Below are positions 8,581-16,812 of a DNA stretch of 49,373 nucleotides, piece by piece. The notes below the pieces were generated by a model. It saw only the letters and a list, made by a program, of their open reading frames with translations. It searched no databases and was not told where the DNA came from. Source of the stretch: JBOHER01 sp050701115 (lineage in GTDB: Bacteria > Actinomycetota > Actinomycetes > Mycobacteriales > Pseudonocardiaceae); the NCBI GenBank assembly GCA_050701115.1, contig JBOHER010000398.1:1-49373 (forward strand), in the 5' to 3' direction. Positions within the stretch are counted from its first letter, which is position 1, and each line of letters begins with the position of its first letter. The position numbers and the translations under genes are program-made.

Positions 8581-9370
8581 TCCGCGGCTCGACCGCGCGC
8601 ACGACGGCTCCACGCGCCACCGACGCCTCGGCCATGGACCGCTCGAGGAAGGTGCCACCCACCCCGGCGAGGACGAAAGGCAACCGTGCCTCGCGGTGCT
8701 GCACGACGGCAGCAGGCCTGATCACGCGACCCGCCGCGGCGACCGCCTGTTCGATCTCACCTGCCTGCGAGCCGCCCCGGGGGACGACCACATGTGGCCC
8801 ATCAGGGAGCGCGGAAAGCGGCAACGGGTCCTCGGGAGGAGGTTGGGAACCGGGGGGAAAGACCAGCCACCACTCCTGGACCCCGAGCTCACAGACGTCC
8901 AGGCCTGCGCTGTCCGGATTCGGCAGATGGCAGACCACGATCTCGCAATGACCATCCCTGATCAGCGAAGCACCCAATGCCTCATCGCGCAGATCGCCGA
9001 TCCGGATAAACACCTTCGGAAACTCCCGGCGGAATGCGCCGACCAGACGAGCCACCGGATCCGCCGACAAGGCGGGCATGGCAAGGATGTCCAGACGACC
9101 TCGTGGCCGTCCTGCGGCGTCGACGAGTGAACCCTCGGCCGCGACAACATCGCGGAGTATCCGGCGCGCGGGTCCTACTAGCGTGTGTCCCGCCGAGGTG
9201 AGCACCATGCCGCGGCCGATCCGGTGGAAGAGCTCAACGCCGAGTTCGCGCTCCAGGCCCCGGATGGCTTGGGAAATCGTGGGCTGGGCGAGATCGAGCG
9301 CGGTCGCCGCCGCATTGATGCCGTTGTGGTCGACGACCGCGAGGAAGTACTCGATCTGGTGCAGGTCCAC
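8483..9370 (-). CDS. LysR-family transcriptional regulator, divergent from the MFS-led operon
   Basis: The 295-residue protein has the HTH GINAAATALDLAQPTISQAI followed by RGLERELGVELFHRIG. Its effector domain begins GRLDILAMPALSADPVARL and aligns along its length with the LysR encoded at 7627-8580. It reads away from the MFS carrier gene at 9542, and a perfect T-N11-A palindrome lies 65 bp upstream of its ATG, so control of the plus-strand operon is the natural inference. The C-terminal coding region is shared with the opposite strand of its paralogue. Confidence 0.93.
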   Translation of the reverse strand: MDLHQIEYFLAVVDHNGINAAATALDLAQPTISQAIRGLERELGVELFHRIGRGMVLTSAGHTLVGPARRILRDVVAAEGSLVDAAGRPRGRLDILAMPALSADPVARLVGAFRREFPKVFIRIGDLRDEALGASLIRDGHCEIVVCHLPNPDSAGLDVCELGVQEWWLVFPPGSQPPPEDPLPLSALPDGPHVVVPRGGSQAGEIEQAVAAAGRVIRPAAVVQHREARLPFVLAGVGGTFLERSMAEASVARGAVVRAVEPRISRAYGLMYDSSALSPAGRAFVELARSHAPGQ

Positions 9371-9434
9371 GAGCCGACTCTAGCTGCCAGGCCGCCGGCA
9401 CGATCGGCGTAAGGTCGCCCACCCATGACGCTGC

Positions 9435-9449
9435 ATAGGCAACGCCTAT
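9435..9449. promoter_or_regulatory. perfect LysR-box palindrome between lysR and the MFS operon
   Basis: ATAGGC-AAC-GCCTAT is a perfect 6+3+6 palindrome containing the canonical T-N11-A motif (T9436 to A9448). It lies in the 171-bp divergent spacer, 65 bp from the lysR start and 92 bp from the MFS start. The half-site shares the CTAT core with the dyad near 7558-7587, as expected for sites of paralogous regulators. Confidence 0.65.
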
Positions 9450-9541
9450 CCGTGTGTTCACCCAGCGGTCTTTGACGACAGTGATCCAGGCCTCTTTCAC
9501 TGTACGCAGGGTTTTGACGGCGGCTTGAAGGGATGGATGAG

Positions 9542-10894
9542 ATGTCCACCAGCAGTTTGACAGCACCCCCGGTGACGCCACCGAGGGCGGGCAAGGGGTC
9601 CCGCGGAAAGGCGTGGGGGTTCACCGGGCTCCTGGTGCTCCTGTATGTCGTCAACTGGGGAGACAAGGCAGTCCTGGGCCTCGTGGCGCAGCCGCTCGCC
9701 GAAGAGCTTGGACTGTCAGCCTCGCAGATCGGCCTCGTGGGCAGCGCGTTCTTCCTGACATTCACCATCGGTGGGTTCTTCGCCGGTCTCCTCGACAAGT
9801 GGGTGCCGCTCAAGTGGTCACTTGTGCTGCTGTCACTCGGTTGGGCCCTGGCCATGTTGCCCGTGGTCTTCGCGGCGACATTCGCCGTTCTGCTGGCCAG
9901 TCGGATGTTACTGGGTTTCTCCGAAGGCCCGTCCAGCGCGATCATCCACACCGGGGTGTACTCGTGGCATCCCCGTGAGAAGCGCGGTTTGCCGTCGGCG
10001 TGCATCACCGCAGGAGCCTCGATCGCGAAGATCGCGGTCGCTCCCGCACTGGCGCTGGTGGTCGCCGTCTGGGGTTGGCGCGCGGCATTCTTGGTCCTGG
10101 CTGCCGTTGGTGTGGCATGGTGTGCGATCTGGCTGCCGACCTGGTATGAGGGCCCGTATGGCAAGCAGAAGGCCAAGCGGTCGGCATCGGCGTCCGGCGA
10201 GACGGAAGAAGCCGGGCCGACGATTCCCAGCGTGCCCTGGGCGCGCATCTTCCTCGCGCCCAGTTTCCTCGGCGGCGCAGCCGCGATCTTCGCCATGTAT
10301 GCGTTGGTGGCTGCCGTGCTGACCTGGTTGCCGTCGTACTTCGAAGTCGGGCTCGGCTACTCCCGTGTTCAAGCGGGGGCCATGTTCGGTTTCCCGAGCA
10401 TCGCGAGCTTGGTGTTGATGTTCTTCCTTACCTCGTTCAGCGACCGGCTGATCTCTCGCGGATCGACGTCACGGGTGCTGCGTGGGCTGCTCCCCGCGAC
10501 CGGACTTCTCGTCTGTGGTCTGTCCCTGACGGCACTGCCCTACATCGGCGTCCCCTGGCTTGCGGTGGCCGTCGTGTCCATCGGGTACGGCTTCGGGGCG
10601 AGCATCTTTCCGCTGTTCAACGCGGCGATCTCGGAGATCGTCCCGCCACAACAACTCGCCGGCACACTGGGCGTCTTCCTGGCACTCATGTCGACCGGTG
10701 GCCTCATCGGCCCGTACCTGACCGGGATCATCGTCGACGGCGCGGCTTCCGCCGCCGAGGGTTACGCGTTGGCCTTCCAGGTCTTCGGGATCGTCGCGGC
10801 AGTCGGCGCGGTGATCGCGTTGCTCACCGTCAACCCCGAGCGCGACAAGGTTCGGCTGATGGGCGCACCCGCAGAGCAGGCCACCTCCCACTGA
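9542..10894 (+). CDS. MFS transporter (ACS-like family), probable organic-acid uptake
   Basis: The protein has about 450 residues with twelve predicted hydrophobic segments, split 6+6 by a charged central loop (KQKAKRSASASGETEE). The N-terminal LLVLLYVVNWGDKAVLGLVA segment, the GFFAGLLDK loop and LGFSEGPSSAIIH after helix 4 resemble anion:cation symporter-type carriers for aromatic or aliphatic acids. ATG 9542 was preferred to ATG 9533 because AAGGGA then sits at proper spacing. It is the first gene of an eight-gene plus-strand set and probably brings in the acid that the following ligase activates. Confidence 0.9.
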   Translation: MSTSSLTAPPVTPPRAGKGSRGKAWGFTGLLVLLYVVNWGDKAVLGLVAQPLAEELGLSASQIGLVGSAFFLTFTIGGFFAGLLDKWVPLKWSLVLLSLGWALAMLPVVFAATFAVLLASRMLLGFSEGPSSAIIHTGVYSWHPREKRGLPSACITAGASIAKIAVAPALALVVAVWGWRAAFLVLAAVGVAWCAIWLPTWYEGPYGKQKAKRSASASGETEEAGPTIPSVPWARIFLAPSFLGGAAAIFAMYALVAAVLTWLPSYFEVGLGYSRVQAGAMFGFPSIASLVLMFFLTSFSDRLISRGSTSRVLRGLLPATGLLVCGLSLTALPYIGVPWLAVAVVSIGYGFGASIFPLFNAAISEIVPPQQLAGTLGVFLALMSTGGLIGPYLTGIIVDGAASAAEGYALAFQVFGIVAAVGAVIALLTVNPERDKVRLMGAPAEQATSH

Positions 10895-10932
10895 CGCGTT
10901 GCCGCTTCCGCCTAGAAGGGACGACAAGCCCC

Positions 10933-12477
10933 ATGACCGCCACCGAACAGGCAAGTCTCACCGGGTTCGCCACCATCGCATCGGCCGACCCCGGCCGGAT
11001 CGCCGTTGTCGAACCCGACCGTCCACTATTGACATACGGCGAACTCGCCTGCCGGGCAAACCAGTTGTCACACGCATTCGCAGCCATGGGGCTGCGGCCC
11101 GGGCACTGCGTCGCAGCCGTAGTGCCGAACAGCCGTACGTACTACGAGCTTCGCCTTGCCGCTTGTCAAACGGGTCTCTACTTCACCCCCATCAGCCATC
11201 ACCTGACAGCTCCCGAGATCGCCTACCTGGTCGCAGACAGCGAAGCCAAATTGGTCATCGTGGATGCTTCCCTGCTCGAGGTGGCCGGGCCTGCGCTGGA
11301 CGAGATCCAGTTCCCTCGTGATGACCGATTCGTCGTCGGTGAAGCACCGGGCTGGACGAACTACGAGGAACTCCTCGCAGGCTTCCCGGAAACGGCGCCA
11401 GACGAGCTTCTCGCCGGCGATTTCATGGGGTATACCTCAGGTACCACAGGTCGGCCCAAGGCCGTGCGCAAGGCCTTGCCGGGTGGCCCGCCCCGGACAT
11501 CCGAATTTCAGCTGGACTACATGGCAAGGCTGGGCATCTTTCCGGGGCGCGAGGTCCATCTGGTCGGTGCGCCGCTCTATCACGCGGCACCGGGCACGTT
11601 CTCGACTATCGCGCTCAACCTGGGCCACACGGTCGTTGTTGCCGAGCGGCCCCGGCCCGAGCAGTTGCTGAACCTGGTCGAGCGACACGGGGTCACGGTC
11701 ACATTCACCGTTCCGACCATGCTGCACCGACTCTTGCGGCTGCCCCCCGATGTTCGCGAGAAGTACGACACGTCAAGTCTGCGGAGCGTCGTGCATGCCG
11801 CCGCGCCTTGTCCGGTCCCGCTCAAGCGACAAGCGATCGAATGGCTTGGCCCTGTGATCTTTGAGTTCTACGGAGCTACCGAGGGCCCGGCGACCGCGCT
11901 GACCTCCCACGAGTGGCTCACCAAGCCGGGCAGTGTCGGCTATCCGCTGGCCGGTCTCGAAGTGCGGATCCTCGACGAGTTGGGGGCGCCCCTGCCTGCA
12001 GGCCAGATCGGAAGCGTCTGCTACACGTTGCCAACCCCGTTCGAGTACTTCAAAGCCGAGGAAAAGACAGCCTCGGCGATGCACGACGGTTTCTTCACCG
12101 CGGGCGACGTCGGCTATCTCGACGAAGACGGCTGGCTGTTCCTCTGTGATCGGCGTACCGACCTGATTCTTTCGGGCGGAGTAAATATCTACCCCGCGGA
12201 GATCGAAGCGGCGTTGATCATGCACCCTGACGTGGCGGATGCGGCCGTTATCGGGATCCCGGACGACGAGTGGGGGCAGCGCGCTGTGGCCATCGTCCAG
12301 CCAGAGCGGGGCGTTACGCCTGGAGACGGGTTAGCTGAGCGCCTCACTGCGCATTGCAGATCAATCCTGGCCGGATACAAGGTTCCCCGCACCATCGAGT
12401 TCACGAGTCAACTCCCGAGGACCAGCGCAGGCAAGCTGCTCCGGCGCGAGTTGCGCGACGTTCACCGACCGTCATAG
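10933..12477 (+). CDS. acyl-CoA synthetase (AMP-forming)
   Basis: The 514-residue ANL-family ligase has YTSGTTGRPK at residues 167-176, the EFYGATEG adenylate motif, TAGDVGYLDEDGWLFLCDR at the domain hinge, the SGGVNIYPAEIE segment and the catalytic lysine in TSAGKLLRREL. An AGAAGGGA ribosome site precedes the ATG. It follows the transporter by 38 bp and likely performs the first committed step, CoA activation of the imported acid. It is only distantly similar to the synthetase at 1963-3663, so the two may act on different intermediates. Confidence 0.93.
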   Translation: MTATEQASLTGFATIASADPGRIAVVEPDRPLLTYGELACRANQLSHAFAAMGLRPGHCVAAVVPNSRTYYELRLAACQTGLYFTPISHHLTAPEIAYLVADSEAKLVIVDASLLEVAGPALDEIQFPRDDRFVVGEAPGWTNYEELLAGFPETAPDELLAGDFMGYTSGTTGRPKAVRKALPGGPPRTSEFQLDYMARLGIFPGREVHLVGAPLYHAAPGTFSTIALNLGHTVVVAERPRPEQLLNLVERHGVTVTFTVPTMLHRLLRLPPDVREKYDTSSLRSVVHAAAPCPVPLKRQAIEWLGPVIFEFYGATEGPATALTSHEWLTKPGSVGYPLAGLEVRILDELGAPLPAGQIGSVCYTLPTPFEYFKAEEKTASAMHDGFFTAGDVGYLDEDGWLFLCDRRTDLILSGGVNIYPAEIEAALIMHPDVADAAVIGIPDDEWGQRAVAIVQPERGVTPGDGLAERLTAHCRSILAGYKVPRTIEFTSQLPRTSAGKLLRRELRDVHRPS

Positions 12478-12530
12478 GAGACGGCTATAGCGCGAGTTTT
12501 GAATAAGACACAGGACATGAGGAGAAACAC

Positions 12531-13664
12531 ATGAGGGACGCGGTCATTGTCGATGCCGTTCGCACTCCGGTCGGAAAGCTCAACGGATCACTTGCCGAGA
12601 TCCACCCCGCGGACTTGTCGGCGCATGTGCTCAACGCAATTGTCGAACGCATCGGCGTCGAGCCGGGAGAGATCGACGACGTCGTGTGGGGATGCGTCAG
12701 CCAGGTTGGTGACCAGTCCGGCAACGTAGGCCGAGTCGCGGTGCTCGCGGCGGGTTGGCCGGAGTCGGTTCCCAGCACCGCGGTCGACCGTCGCTGTGGC
12801 TCCAGCCAGCAGGCCGTCCACTTCGCGGCCGCGGGCGTAGTGGCCGGACATTACGAGTTCGTGATTGCCGGAGGCGTCGAGTCGATGAGCCGCGTGCCCA
12901 TGGGGTCGGCAGCACAGAACGGCCGGCCATACCCGGACAAGGTGCTCGAACGGTACGGCGTGACCGGCTTCAACCAGGGCATCGGGGCGGAGATGGTCGC
13001 CGACAAGTGGGGGCTGTCCCGGCTGCAGCTTGACGAGTATTCAGCCCAGTCTCACGCCCGGGCAGCCGCGGCAATCGACTCCGGGGCACTCGACGGACAA
13101 CTCGCTCCCATCCCAGGGGGTCTGCGGACCGATGAAGGCATTCGGCGAGGCTCCTCCGCGGAGACGCTGGCCGGGCTCAAGACCGTGTTCCGTGAGGACG
13201 GGGTCATCACCGCGGGTAACTCGTCCCAGATCTCCGACGGCGCCGGTGCCCTGCTCATCACGTCGAGCGATACCGCCACATCACGAGGGATGAAGCCGAT
13301 CGCTCGCGTGCACACCGTGGCGCTCGCCGGCGACGACCCGGTCATCATGCTCACGGCTCCGATCGCGGCCACGGCCAAGGCGCTGAAGAACTCCGGCCTG
13401 AGCATCGACGACATCGGCGCCTTCGAGGTCAACGAAGCCTTCGCGCCGGTTCCGCTCGCCTGGCAGGCGGAAACGGAAGCGGCGAGCGCGCGGCTCAACC
13501 CGCTCGGTGGAGCCATCGCGGTGGGGCACCCACTCGGTGGCTCAGGAGCCGTCCTGATGACCCGCCTCGTCCACCACATGAGGAACCAGGGCATCCGTTA
13601 CGGCCTGCAAACGATGTGCGAAGCAGGTGGCCTGGCGAACGCCACCATCCTCGAGCTGCTCTGA
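12531..13664 (+). CDS. acetyl-CoA acyltransferase (thiolase)
   Basis: The 377-residue thiolase has all catalytic elements: nucleophile C89 in DRRCGSSQQA, the NEAFA motif near residue 302, H333 in GHPLGGSGA and the proton-shuttling C363 in MCEAGG. It would cleave a 3-ketoacyl-CoA thiolytically to acetyl- or propionyl-CoA plus a shortened acyl-CoA. A strong GAGGAG ribosome site precedes ATG 12531. It is the chain-shortening enzyme of the plus-strand pathway. Confidence 0.95.
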   Translation: MRDAVIVDAVRTPVGKLNGSLAEIHPADLSAHVLNAIVERIGVEPGEIDDVVWGCVSQVGDQSGNVGRVAVLAAGWPESVPSTAVDRRCGSSQQAVHFAAAGVVAGHYEFVIAGGVESMSRVPMGSAAQNGRPYPDKVLERYGVTGFNQGIGAEMVADKWGLSRLQLDEYSAQSHARAAAAIDSGALDGQLAPIPGGLRTDEGIRRGSSAETLAGLKTVFREDGVITAGNSSQISDGAGALLITSSDTATSRGMKPIARVHTVALAGDDPVIMLTAPIAATAKALKNSGLSIDDIGAFEVNEAFAPVPLAWQAETEAASARLNPLGGAIAVGHPLGGSGAVLMTRLVHHMRNQGIRYGLQTMCEAGGLANATILELL

Positions 13665-13700
13665 GAAGGCACGGAACTGTAGAGGACGGGACTCCACGAG

Positions 13701-14846
13701 ATGAAGAGCACGATCTACCACGCTGACCACGAGAGTTTTCGCAAGACAGCGCGCGACTTCCTCGCCAAGGAGGTCGTGCCGCACTTCCCCGATTGGGAAG
13801 CCACAGGCGTCGTCCCACGGGACGTCTTCAACAAGATCGGCGAGCTTGGCGTGCTGGGAATTCAGGTGCCGGAGGAGTATGGCGGCGGCGGATCCGACAG
13901 CTTCTTGTACTCCGCGGTCTGGGCAGAAGAGACCGCCCGCGCCTACGTCAACCTCGGCGGCCTCAGCGTACACATGAACGTCGTGCTGCCGTATTTCCTC
14001 GCTTACTGCAACGAAGAGCAGAAACGGCGTTGGCTTCCGGGGTTGGCCAGTGGTGAGCTGATGACGGCCATCGCGATGACCGAGCCCGGCACCGGGTCGG
14101 ATCTCGCAGGGATGGCAACCACCGCGGAGAAACGCGGCGACCACTACGTCCTGAATGGAGCCAAGACCTTCATCACCGGTGGCATCAACGCCGACCTCGT
14201 TGTGGTCGTGGCCCGCACCGACAACGGCGAGGACCGCAGGGACGGCCTGTCGCTGCTGGTGGTCGAGCGTGATATGGCCGGCTTCACCCGGGGACGAAAC
14301 CTGGACAAGATCGGACTCAAGACCCAGGACACGGCCGAGCTCTTCTTCGAAGATGTCCGGGTTCCGGTGGCCAACCTTCTCGGCGAGGAAGGCAACGCCT
14401 TCAGCTACCTGACGAGCAACCTGCCCCAGGAGCGCTTGGGGATCGCGGTAGCAGCACAGGCTGCCGCCGAGGCTGCCCTCGCGACGACGCTGGAGTACGT
14501 CCAGAGTCGCAAGGTGTTCGGGACCACGGTGTCGTCCTTTCAGAACACGAAGTTCGAGCTCGCAGGCTGCGCTGCCGATATCGAAGCCGGCCGGGCGCTG
14601 GTCGACCGTGCCTTGGCCGAACACGACGCCGGAGAACTGTGCGCGGCCGATGCCTCCAAGGTCAAAGTCTTCTGTACCGAACTGCAGGCCAGAGTGATCG
14701 ACCGGTGCTTGCAGCTCCACGGGGGCTACGGCTACATGCGGGAATACCCGATCGCTCGGCTGTACGCCGACGCGCGCGTCAGCCGGATCTACGGCGGCAC
14801 CACCGAGGTGTTGAAGACGATCATCGCCAAGTCGCTGGGACTGTAG
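13701..14846 (+). CDS. acyl-CoA dehydrogenase (long-chain type active site)
   Basis: The 381-residue flavoprotein has the FAD/substrate motifs AMTEPGTGSDLAGM and KTFITGG, and an HGGYGYMREY segment. The last region reads IYGGTTEVLKTI, without the glutamate found at that place in medium-chain enzymes. The base is instead predicted to be E244 in LPQERLGIA, the helix-G position used by long-chain and isovaleryl enzymes. It would introduce the alpha,beta double bond. It starts 37 bp after the thiolase. Confidence 0.93.
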   Translation: MKSTIYHADHESFRKTARDFLAKEVVPHFPDWEATGVVPRDVFNKIGELGVLGIQVPEEYGGGGSDSFLYSAVWAEETARAYVNLGGLSVHMNVVLPYFLAYCNEEQKRRWLPGLASGELMTAIAMTEPGTGSDLAGMATTAEKRGDHYVLNGAKTFITGGINADLVVVVARTDNGEDRRDGLSLLVVERDMAGFTRGRNLDKIGLKTQDTAELFFEDVRVPVANLLGEEGNAFSYLTSNLPQERLGIAVAAQAAAEAALATTLEYVQSRKVFGTTVSSFQNTKFELAGCAADIEAGRALVDRALAEHDAGELCAADASKVKVFCTELQARVIDRCLQLHGGYGYMREYPIARLYADARVSRIYGGTTEVLKTIIAKSLGL

Positions 14847-14871
14847 AGCTCTAGTCAAGAAAGGCGCACAC

Positions 14872-15636
14872 ATGCGTTTGGAAGGAATGTCCACGGCCAT
14901 CACAGGTGGTGCGTCCGGCCTCGGGCTGGCAACAGCTCGTCGGCTGATCAAGGCAGGCGGCAGGGTCACGATCATCGACCTGCCGACCTCCGCAGGCGCA
15001 GAGATCGCCAACGAGCTCGGTGAGGCAGCCTTGTTCGTCGCCGCGGACGTGACCGTCGCCGAGCAGTTCGCGGCAGCGCTCGACACCGCCGACGAGCATG
15101 GTGACCTTCGTGGCCTCGTGCACTGTGCGGGCGCGAGCCGGAAAATCAGATTGCTGGACAAGGAAGGCAACCCGGGGTCGCTGGAGGACTTCGAGTGGGT
15201 GATCAAGCTCAACCTGGTCGGCTCGTTCAATGCGCTGCGCCTCGGTGCGGCGCGCATCGCTCGTCACGATGAGATCGACGGGGAACGCGGCGCCATCGTG
15301 CTGACGGCATCGGTTGCTGCTTACGAAGGCCAGATCGGCCAGATCCCCTACACCGCTGCGAAGGCCGGCATCGTGGGCATGACACTGACCGCGGCGCGCG
15401 ACCTGGCCAGCAAGTCGATCCGGGTGTGCACGATCGCACCCGGGATCATGGACACCCCACTTCTGGCCCGTTTGCGGGATGACGTGAAGGCTTCACTCGA
15501 AGCCACTGTCCCCAACCCGGCCCGTCTTGGCCGCACCGACGAGTTCGGGCAGCTGGCCTGCAACATTCTCGAAAACGGCTACCTCAACGGCGAGACCATT
15601 CGGCTGGACGGTGCCATCCGGATGGCACCGCGCTGA
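14872..15636 (+). CDS. short-chain dehydrogenase, probable 3-hydroxyacyl-CoA dehydrogenase type II
   Basis: The 254-residue SDR has the NAD-binding TGGASGLGLA (residues 11-20), a D60-V-type acidic residue for the adenine, N114 region, and the catalytic S147, Y160 and K164 (YTAAK). The arrangement IVLTASVAAYEGQIGQIPYT followed by APGIMDTPLL resembles HSD10-type 3-hydroxyacyl-CoA dehydrogenases. Between a dehydrogenase and a thiolase in the same operon, oxidation of a 3-hydroxyacyl-CoA is the expected step. GAAAGG precedes ATG 14872. Confidence 0.88.
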   Translation: MRLEGMSTAITGGASGLGLATARRLIKAGGRVTIIDLPTSAGAEIANELGEAALFVAADVTVAEQFAAALDTADEHGDLRGLVHCAGASRKIRLLDKEGNPGSLEDFEWVIKLNLVGSFNALRLGAARIARHDEIDGERGAIVLTASVAAYEGQIGQIPYTAAKAGIVGMTLTAARDLASKSIRVCTIAPGIMDTPLLARLRDDVKASLEATVPNPARLGRTDEFGQLACNILENGYLNGETIRLDGAIRMAPR

Positions 15637-15648
15637 CGGCGAGGGGAG

Positions 15649-16812
15649 ATGGAGAACCCTGTGCAGGGCATGCTCATCCCGCCGGTGGTCAGAGAAACCC
15701 CGGAGATGACCGCGCTTCGCCTCGAGGTGCGCGGCTTCCTGGAGGAGAAGATCGATGAGGGAGCCTTCGCACCCGGCGTGGACACGTGGCTGACGAAGTG
15801 GGACGAAGAGTTCACCCGGGCACTCGCCGCGCAGGGCTGGGTAGGGATGACCATACCCACCGAGTACGGCGGGCAAGGCAGAACCTTCATGGAACGCTTC
15901 GTCGTCACCGAGGAACTGCTAGCCGTCGGAGCACCAGTCGCGGCTCACTGGGTCGCCGACCGGCAAATCGCTCCGACCTTGGTGAAGCTCGGTACGGAGG
16001 AACAGAAGAGGAGGTTTCTTCCCGCCATCTCGCGTGGTGAATGCTTCTTCGGCATCGGTATGAGTGAACCGGATTCCGGCTCGGATCTCGCGAGTGTGCG
16101 CACCAAGGCCGTTCAGGTCGTCGGCGGATGGAAGATCACCGGAACCAAGGTGTGGACATCAGGCGCACACAAGGCGCACGCGTTCTTCGCGCTCGCGCGG
16201 TCAGCGCCGCTGGACACCTCGAACCGGCACGCGGGCTTGAGCCAGTTCATCGTGGACCTCCGTTCGCAGGGCGTGGAGATCCGTCCGATCACATCGATGA
16301 CCGGGGACCACCATTTCAACGAGGTTTTCCTCGATGATGTGTTCGTCCCCGACGACATGGTCCTCGGCGAGATCGGCGATGGCTGGCAGCAGGTCACATC
16401 CGAACTGGGCTACGAGCGCAGCGGACCGGAGCGATTCCTCTCAACCTTCACTCTCCTTGCCGAGACCGTTCGGGCAATGCGGCGAGGCCACCTCGCTGAA
16501 CACCCCAATGTCGGCCGGTACGTGGCGCGGCTGGCGGGGCTGCACCACATGTCCCTGGCCGTCTCCGGCGCTCTGCACCGTGGCGAACCGGCGGACACGG
16601 CGGCTGCCATCGTCAAGGTGCTCGGCACAACCACTGAGGGCGACATCGCCGAGTTGGCCGCTCAGCTTTCCGGCGACCCATGGTGCGCGGAGCCCAGCCG
16701 ATTCTTCGAGCTCTTGTCTGCCGGATTGCTGCAGCGACCGGGGTTCACACTTCGCGGCGGGACCAACGAGATTCTGCGTGGGGTAATCGCCCGAGGACTG
16801 GGGACGCGCTGA
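15649..16812 (+). CDS. acyl-CoA dehydrogenase, likely catalytic subunit of a heteromeric enzyme
   Basis: The 387-residue dehydrogenase has GMSEPDSGSDLASV, the KVWTSGAH beta-domain motif, and RGGTNEILRGVIARGLG at the C-terminus. The GYERSGPERF segment in the helix-G region provides a candidate base. It is joined to a second, degenerate dehydrogenase gene by a TGATG stop/start. In actinobacterial sterol side-chain catabolism such adjacent pairs form alpha2beta2 enzymes (for example ChsE4-ChsE5) with FAD sites shared between subunits. ATG 15649 is very close to its GAGGGGAG; GTG 15661 is an in-frame alternative. Confidence 0.9.
   Translation: MENPVQGMLIPPVVRETPEMTALRLEVRGFLEEKIDEGAFAPGVDTWLTKWDEEFTRALAAQGWVGMTIPTEYGGQGRTFMERFVVTEELLAVGAPVAAHWVADRQIAPTLVKLGTEEQKRRFLPAISRGECFFGIGMSEPDSGSDLASVRTKAVQVVGGWKITGTKVWTSGAHKAHAFFALARSAPLDTSNRHAGLSQFIVDLRSQGVEIRPITSMTGDHHFNEVFLDDVFVPDDMVLGEIGDGWQQVTSELGYERSGPERFLSTFTLLAETVRAMRRGHLAEHPNVGRYVARLAGLHHMSLAVSGALHRGEPADTAAAIVKVLGTTTEGDIAELAAQLSGDPWCAEPSRFFELLSAGLLQRPGFTLRGGTNEILRGVIARGLGTR

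Noticed and set aside
13542..15257. A 571-codon minus-strand frame across the dehydrogenase and SDR genes
   Set aside because: It is antisense to three well-supported enzymes and has no recognisable domain.
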